From positions 1 to 9,076 of the forward strand of contig JBEGQI010000193.1 of the NCBI GenBank assembly GCA_041181065.1: a DNA stretch of 9,076 bases, written 5' to 3'. Under the pieces are notes generated by a model. The model was not told where the DNA came from and did no database searches. It saw nothing but the letters and a program-made list of their open reading frames with translations. Positions within the stretch are counted from its first letter, which is position 1. Every line of letters starts with the position of its first letter. Shown here in pieces: positions 5,110 through 9,076 of this stretch. The translations under genes and the position numbers were made by a program. Source of the stretch: DSYF01 sp041181065. GTDB taxonomy: Bacteria > Verrucomicrobiota > Verrucomicrobiia > Limisphaerales > DSYF01.

Positions 5110-6932
5110 GATTTAACGGGGAGGATCAAGGTGAACTCGCTGCCTTCGCCCGGCTTGGATTCCACCGCCAGCCCGGCGCCGAGTTTTTTGGCAAGCTCGT
5201 AAGCCATCGAAAGCCCGAGCCCCGTTCCACGGCGCGTTGAAAGCGCCTTGGTCGTGAAGAACGGCTCAAAGATGCGCGACATGATCTCCGGTTTGATGCC
5301 GCAGCCGTGGTCGCCGACCGTGACGAACACAAATGTTGGGGCAGGGGATGGAGCGAGGGCGAGTTCCTTGGGCAACGTGTTCGCCGTGCGGGTGCGTAGC
5401 GTGATTTGGCGCGTGCTGGGATTTCCCGTCGAGGATTTAGTTTCCATGGCGTCGGCGGCGTTGAAGATTAAGTTTAACAGGATCTGCTGCACGAAATCCC
5501 GTGTCACTGCCACTTCGGGTAAATTCTCGCCGCGCTCAAATCGCACTTCCATTTCGCGCAGGAAACGGTCACCCAGCAAGCGGCGTGTGTCGGCAACGAC
5601 GGCATTGATGTCGCACAGTGCAGGCGGCGCATCCGAACTGCGACTGAAGCCCAGCATCGCTTCGACGACTTCGGCGCCTTGTTGCACGACCGCTTTGATG
5701 CGGTCCACGCGGGTTCGGATCTTGTCGGTGTTGCCGGGGTTGTCCTCGATGATTTGCGCCGAGCCTTTAATGATGGAAAGGATGTTGTTAAAGTCATGCG
5801 CGATGCCTGCGGCGAGTGAGCCAAGCGCGTTCATCTTTTGGCTGTGCAACAACTCGCGGTTCGCCAGTTCCAGTTCCCGCGTGCGTTCGGCGACCAGTTT
5901 TTCAACCTCCGCGTAGCTTTGCTTAAGGTGCCGATGCCGGTTCAGCGCCAGCGTTGCGAGCAGAAGCGACACGATCATCGCGAGCGCGAGCACCACCATG
6001 ATCCGCGATTCCCGATACCACGGGATGACGATGTTGAACTCGAGCGCAGCGGGGATGAACTCGGCATTGCCATTGCGATCCAGCGCCCGGGCATAAAACG
6101 TATGCGGTCCGAGACCGAGGCCGGAGACGATAGCTTGAGTCTCCATAACAAACGGCGTCCATTCGTGTTCATCCATGCGCCACGAGTAGAGCAGGTTGGT
6201 CGGCGCCGTTTTGTCATGTTTGTCGCGAGCGATGAATTGGATCGTGAGCGTGGCGTCTTCGTGGATGCCAGCGTGCGAGAGATTGGTGGAGATGATGGTT
6301 GTGATCGGGGCGTCAACGTCCATCTCGGGTTGGAATTGGCTCCAGCCCTTGACTGTTTCGGCGAAGACGTTTCCGTCGGCATCTTCCGTCACGCCGCCCA
6401 CATCGTTGTCGGCAAGGCCGTCCGTGACATCGTTCGGAACCCAGCCATGGCGCGTCAGCCGCAAAAGACCTGCAGGCGTCGCTACCCAGAGTGAACCGTC
6501 GCGCGTCGCGCGAATGGAGCGGATGCCTGCAGGCACGCTGCGCAACGCCAGCCAATCGCGTCCGTCGAATTGCCAGAGCTGTTTCGCCGTGGCGCACCAA
6601 AGGCGGGCATCGATGGTTTCGGCGAAGGACACCGGCGGTTCGCCGCCGAATGGATTCGGGACCTCGCGCCAAATCCCGCGATGACGTTGGGCCAGCTTGT
6701 GTTCAGAGGCAAGCCAGGCGTCACCGGAGCGAGTGGCAATGCTGAGCTTCCAGGGAGTGAGGGCGGAAATCCCAGGCGGGGCGCCGACCGACTCCGCAAT
6801 GCTTTTGGTTGCGGCTGATTCGACGGTGATTGGGTGCTCTGCGGGCTGCCAGATTTGGTCCGAGGCTGCGTTCCCGGCGACCGATGCCGCGAGCAGGCAT
6901 AGCAGCATCAGCACTGGCAGGCGCAGGTTCAT
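5106..6932 (-). CDS. Membrane histidine kinase with short Reg_prop/Y_Y_Y sensor region
   Basis: A 608-residue two-component sensor. Residues 1-23 form a signal peptide (hydrophobic 5-20, 'AGNAA' cleavage region). Residues 60-200 hold a few propeller-like repeats, such as 'IRSIRATRDGSLWVATPAGL' at 137-156 and 'GGVTEDADGNVFAET' at 179-193. Residues 205-302 match a Y_Y_Y domain ('YSWRMDEHEW', 'GLGPHTFYARALDRNGN'). A membrane helix spans about 309-330, followed by a coiled coil and the kinase core: H379 in 'GSLAAGIAHDFNNIL', N-box 'QILLNLIFNAADAM' at 483-496, G1 'GDHGCGI' at 540-546, 'IFEPFFTTK' at 554-562, and G2 'GTGLGLS' at 569-575. The periplasmic part would sense a ligand, and the cytoplasmic core would phosphorylate the overlapping regulator. 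Classic Reg_prop kinases carry about 14 repeats, so this sensor is much reduced. A Pro/Thr-rich insertion at about 498-532 precedes G1. The ligand is unknown. Confidence 0.92.
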   Translation of the reverse strand: MNLRLPVLMLLCLLAASVAGNAASDQIWQPAEHPITVESAATKSIAESVGAPPGISALTPWKLSIATRSGDAWLASEHKLAQRHRGIWREVPNPFGGEPPVSFAETIDARLWCATAKQLWQFDGRDWLALRSVPAGIRSIRATRDGSLWVATPAGLLRLTRHGWVPNDVTDGLADNDVGGVTEDADGNVFAETVKGWSQFQPEMDVDAPITTIISTNLSHAGIHEDATLTIQFIARDKHDKTAPTNLLYSWRMDEHEWTPFVMETQAIVSGLGLGPHTFYARALDRNGNAEFIPAALEFNIVIPWYRESRIMVVLALAMIVSLLLATLALNRHRHLKQSYAEVEKLVAERTRELELANRELLHSQKMNALGSLAAGIAHDFNNILSIIKGSAQIIEDNPGNTDKIRTRVDRIKAVVQQGAEVVEAMLGFSRSSDAPPALCDINAVVADTRRLLGDRFLREMEVRFERGENLPEVAVTRDFVQQILLNLIFNAADAMETKSSTGNPSTRQITLRTRTANTLPKELALAPSPAPTFVFVTVGDHGCGIKPEIMSRIFEPFFTTKALSTRRGTGLGLSMAYELAKKLGAGLAVESKPGEGSEFTLILPVKS

Positions 6933-7045
6933 TCCGTGCGAAGTATTTCATGCGGGTTCCCGCCGACGCAATTAAAAGCGCAGGTGTGCAGTCAGACGCA
7001 CAGTGCAAAGGGTCGCGATGCCCACTAGCATTAAGGCAACTCAAC
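6933..7045. other. Intergenic region between divergent kinase and pseudopilin genes
   Basis: This 113-bp region must carry start signals for both genes, but no convincing -35/-10 pair was found on either strand. It holds only weak inverted repeats, for example TGTGC (6985-6989) with GCACA (6998-7002). AAGG at about 7033-7036 is a weak candidate Shine-Dalgarno sequence for the gene at 7046. Confidence 0.4.
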
Positions 7046-7831
7046 ATGGCGCGACGACTCATCAACCACGAACGGGCCGGACAAGGTTTCGCCTTGAGCC
7101 ATGTTGCGCAAGCGCAGCGCGGGTTCACCTTGATCGAACTGCTCGTGGTCATCGTCATTATCGCCATCTTGGCGGCGCTGTTGTTGCCGGCTCTGTCGGC
7201 GGCGAAGGAGAGGGCTAACTTGGTGAACTGCCTGAACAACCTGCGCCAGCTTTCGCTCGGGTGGAAACTTTACGCGGACGACAACGCCGGCACGCTCGTC
7301 AAAAACGTCAGCCAGCCCGATACCAATTCGTGGGTCGCTGGCACGGTGGTCGCATCCCGCTCCGCGGGCACAGTGCCGGTCCGGCAAGGATTGCTCTTCC
7401 CGCATGTGGGCAATTCCTCCGTGTATCGGTGTCCGTCGGAACATTCGCGTTCGCCTGATGTATCGCAGGTCTTGAGCTATTCGATGAATTGCTGGATCGG
7501 CAGCCGCGTCGAGGCGACGACGGAGGGGGCCGCTTACCGGTCGTTCGTGCGCGAGCCGGAACTGGCGGGCGCGGCGACGGCGGGATTGTGGGTGCTGGCG
7601 GAGGAGGACGCGACCACGTTGGATGACGGGCTGTTCCTCGTCACGATGGACGACAAGCGACCATTTGCGAGTTTCCCCGGAGCCCGACACAGTCGCGCGT
7701 GTGGCGTCGGGTTCGCGGATGGTCATATCACAACCTTCAAACTGCGCGATGCCACGAGCGTCGCGGGCGCGCAGAGCAACGCGAAGAATTCCGATTGGCA
7801 GCGGTGGAAACAGATGACAACAGTGCAGTGA
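7046..7831 (+). CDS. Type IV pilin/type II secretion pseudopilin-like protein with H-X9-DG motif
   Basis: A 261-residue prepilin-like protein. A 26-residue basic leader ends in the prepilin peptidase site RG|FTLIELLVVIVIIAI (cleavage after G26, Glu at mature position 5), followed by one hydrophobic helix to about residue 50 ('LAALLLPALSAAKERA'). The conserved 'CLNNLRQLSLGWKLYADDN' follows at 62-80, with a short 'YRCPSE' at 127-132. Near the C-terminus H215 and D225-G226 fit the H-X9-DG motif ('RHSRACGVGFADGH'), which marks a very large pseudopilin-like family of Planctomycetota, Verrucomicrobiota and Lentisphaerota. Such proteins are thought to be inner-membrane anchored and processed like type II secretion pseudopilins; individual roles are mostly unknown. 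An in-frame ATG at 6830 exists, but it lies within the divergent kinase gene and would add a non-leader extension; the ATG at 7046 gives a normal prepilin leader. A LamG-domain gene follows 30 bp downstream and may be co-transcribed. Confidence 0.93.
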   Translation: MARRLINHERAGQGFALSHVAQAQRGFTLIELLVVIVIIAILAALLLPALSAAKERANLVNCLNNLRQLSLGWKLYADDNAGTLVKNVSQPDTNSWVAGTVVASRSAGTVPVRQGLLFPHVGNSSVYRCPSEHSRSPDVSQVLSYSMNCWIGSRVEATTEGAAYRSFVREPELAGAATAGLWVLAEEDATTLDDGLFLVTMDDKRPFASFPGARHSRACGVGFADGHITTFKLRDATSVAGAQSNAKNSDWQRWKQMTTVQ

Positions 7832-7846
7832 ACCGGTAATCCAAAT

Positions 7847-7853
7847 GAAGAGG
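7847..7853 (+). promoter_or_regulatory. Shine-Dalgarno sequence for the LamG-domain gene
   Basis: GAAGAGG lies 8 nt before the ATG at 7862, a good match and spacing. It is the only convincing ribosome binding site in the window and supports that start. An upstream ATG at 7845 opens a frame that stops after six codons. Confidence 0.6.
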
Positions 7854-7861
7854 CCACTAAA

Positions 7862-9076
7862 ATGAAAACAAGATTTGCCGCGCTGTTAATGCTCTGCGTC
7901 TTGAATTGGAATGGTGTGGCTCAGGAAAGCGAGTCGTTCGCAACCAGCTCGGATGCTGCTGAAGCGGGTTCATTGTCTGCGTTGTTAGCGGCGGCGCCCG
8001 CTTGCGCTCCGGCGCTCGACGGTTTGGTGAGCTGGTGGCGCGCGGAGAATTCGCCGCTCGATAGTTGGGGTAACAATCATGGTGGCGCCACGGTAAAATA
8101 TGAGACCGGGGAAGTTGGGCAGGGATTTACGGCTGCGTCTTCAATGGTCGTCACGAACGCGCCTTCGCTCCAGTTGACCAACGCGTTGACTATTGAAGCG
8201 TGGGTGAAACCGCCGACCAATTCCGGCGCGGCGAATCGCAGCCTCGTCTCGAAGTTTGAGTTCGCACAGTTCAGCAACAACCGAGCAGGGGCTTACTACT
8301 TGGGACTTGGTTCCGGCAACTTTTTGAATGGCCCTGTGTTCATGTTGACGCCGACTGGTTACGAGTCAAATGCCGTCCGGCTCGCGCCATTGACGAATCT
8401 GCCCTTCGGCCAGTGGAGTCATCTTGCGGCTACCTACGACGGCGCCAAAATGAAGCTGTATCTCAATGGTGTGTTGCTGGCGCAGTCCAATTACACAGCG
8501 GGGATTTGGCCGGGCACGAACAATCTTGGCATCGGCTGCACCTACATTCCGGGTGTGGGGCGGACGATTTATCCAGCCAATGCCAGCTTGGATGAGATTT
8601 CGATTTACCGGCGCGCGCTCTCGGACTCGGAGATCGCGGCCATTTACAACTCTGGGAGCGCGGGAAAGTGCCCGCCTTCGTGCTTTGAGATTCCTGCCGG
8701 CGCAATCAGTTGGTGGCCGGCGGATGGCACTGGGTTTGATGTCGTCGGAACAAACCGGATGGTCGAGGGCAACAGCTATGCCACGGGACGAGTTGGTCAG
8801 GTGTTCGCATTTCCACGTGCAGGCTCAACAGCGCTGAATTCACAGACACTGAACTTTGGTGTAAACTCTAATCTCTCAATCGAGATGTGGATTCAGGCCG
8901 CGCCCACCAATTCATTGTTCACCAACGTTCCCTTGCTGGAAAAACGAACCGTAAGCAATGCCTTCAGCAACAGCCTCACGGGCGTCGGCTATTCGCTTTC
9001 GCTTTATCAGGGCCGACTGGCCTTCTGGTTTAGCCCAAATCTGGCAACGAGCAATGCCGCGCCGTTCAGCTCTTCT
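7862..9076 (+). CDS. Secreted protein with tandem LamG-like jellyroll domains, partial at the right edge
   Basis: 405 codons are visible with no stop. The protein opens with a signal peptide (MKTRFAALLMLCVL, cleavage probably after 'NGVA' at 17-20) and a low-complexity Ser/Ala linker to about residue 50. The first concanavalin A-like/LamG jellyroll spans about 53-265: 'GLVSWWRAEN' at 54-63, 'GEVGQGF' at 83-89, 'LTIEAWVKP' at 109-117, 'GQWSHLAATYDG' at 183-194, 'KLYLNGVLLA' at 198-207, and 'LDEISIYRRALSDSEIAAIY' at 243-262. A second copy begins at about 278 ('AGAISWWPADGTG', 'GRVGQVFAF', 'LSIEMWIQA') and continues off the edge. Four cysteines are visible (C48, C226, C270, C274), three near domain borders. 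Such domains bind carbohydrate or protein ligands in large extracellular proteins of Verrucomicrobiota. The ligand, full length and any C-terminal sorting signal cannot be seen. The gene may share a transcript with the pseudopilin gene upstream. Confidence 0.9.
   Translation, partial: MKTRFAALLMLCVLNWNGVAQESESFATSSDAAEAGSLSALLAAAPACAPALDGLVSWWRAENSPLDSWGNNHGGATVKYETGEVGQGFTAASSMVVTNAPSLQLTNALTIEAWVKPPTNSGAANRSLVSKFEFAQFSNNRAGAYYLGLGSGNFLNGPVFMLTPTGYESNAVRLAPLTNLPFGQWSHLAATYDGAKMKLYLNGVLLAQSNYTAGIWPGTNNLGIGCTYIPGVGRTIYPANASLDEISIYRRALSDSEIAAIYNSGSAGKCPPSCFEIPAGAISWWPADGTGFDVVGTNRMVEGNSYATGRVGQVFAFPRAGSTALNSQTLNFGVNSNLSIEMWIQAAPTNSLFTNVPLLEKRTVSNAFSNSLTGVGYSLSLYQGRLAFWFSPNLATSNAAPFSSS

Noticed and set aside
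6952..6963. GCGGG-TT-CCCGC inverted repeat as a hairpin
   Set aside because: The 2-nt spacer is too short for a stable RNA loop, and nothing else supports it as an operator.
6830..7045. Upstream start of the pseudopilin gene
   Set aside because: It would overlap the divergent kinase gene and put about 100 residues before the prepilin cleavage site instead of a short basic leader.

Overview
The window looks like chromosomal DNA from a GC-rich member of the Planctomycetota-Verrucomicrobiota group, most likely a soil or freshwater Verrucomicrobium of the Pedosphaera/Limisphaera type. This rests on gene content: a prepilin-like protein with the H-X9-DG motif, a secreted protein with tandem LamG jellyroll domains opening 'GLVSWWRAE', a Reg_prop/Y_Y_Y histidine kinase, a stand-alone four-helix-bundle (S23/IVS-type) gene, and mostly poor Shine-Dalgarno sequences. 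No rRNA or marker gene confirms the taxon.

Layout. Positions 1-101 hold the start of a DUF2061 membrane-protein gene (minus strand) with its own promoter-like sequence. Positions 224-251 are a strong intrinsic terminator that closes a minus-strand block running metK (3421-2252), a small four-helix-bundle gene (2174-1803), then ahcY (1776-274). metK makes S-adenosylmethionine and ahcY clears S-adenosylhomocysteine, so this is a methyl-cycle operon. The small gene between them lies inside a 470-bp segment (1783-2252) bounded by 24-bp inverted repeats that match at 22 positions. The segment abuts the metK stop codon and ends 6 bp before the ahcY start codon, so it looks like an insertion into a formerly compact metK-ahcY pair.

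Divergent from metK, after about 105 bp of shared regulatory DNA, is a plus-strand gene (3527-4456) for an ArsR-type winged helix fused to a class I SAM-dependent methyltransferase domain. Its domains and position suggest a regulator of the methyl cycle that senses SAM or SAH. The shared region holds overlapping promoter-like elements around a 15-bp palindrome. This gene ends 2 bp from the end of a convergent two-component pair: a histidine kinase (6932-5106) and, overlapping it by 4 bp, a response regulator with an unusual HTH output domain (5109-4459).

Divergent from the kinase are a plus-strand pseudopilin-like gene (7046-7831) and, 30 bp later, a secreted LamG-domain gene (7862 onward) that is open to the right edge. 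No intergenic stretch exceeds 300 bp; the longest is 172 bp (102-273). No tRNA, rRNA, CRISPR array, transposase or integrase was seen.
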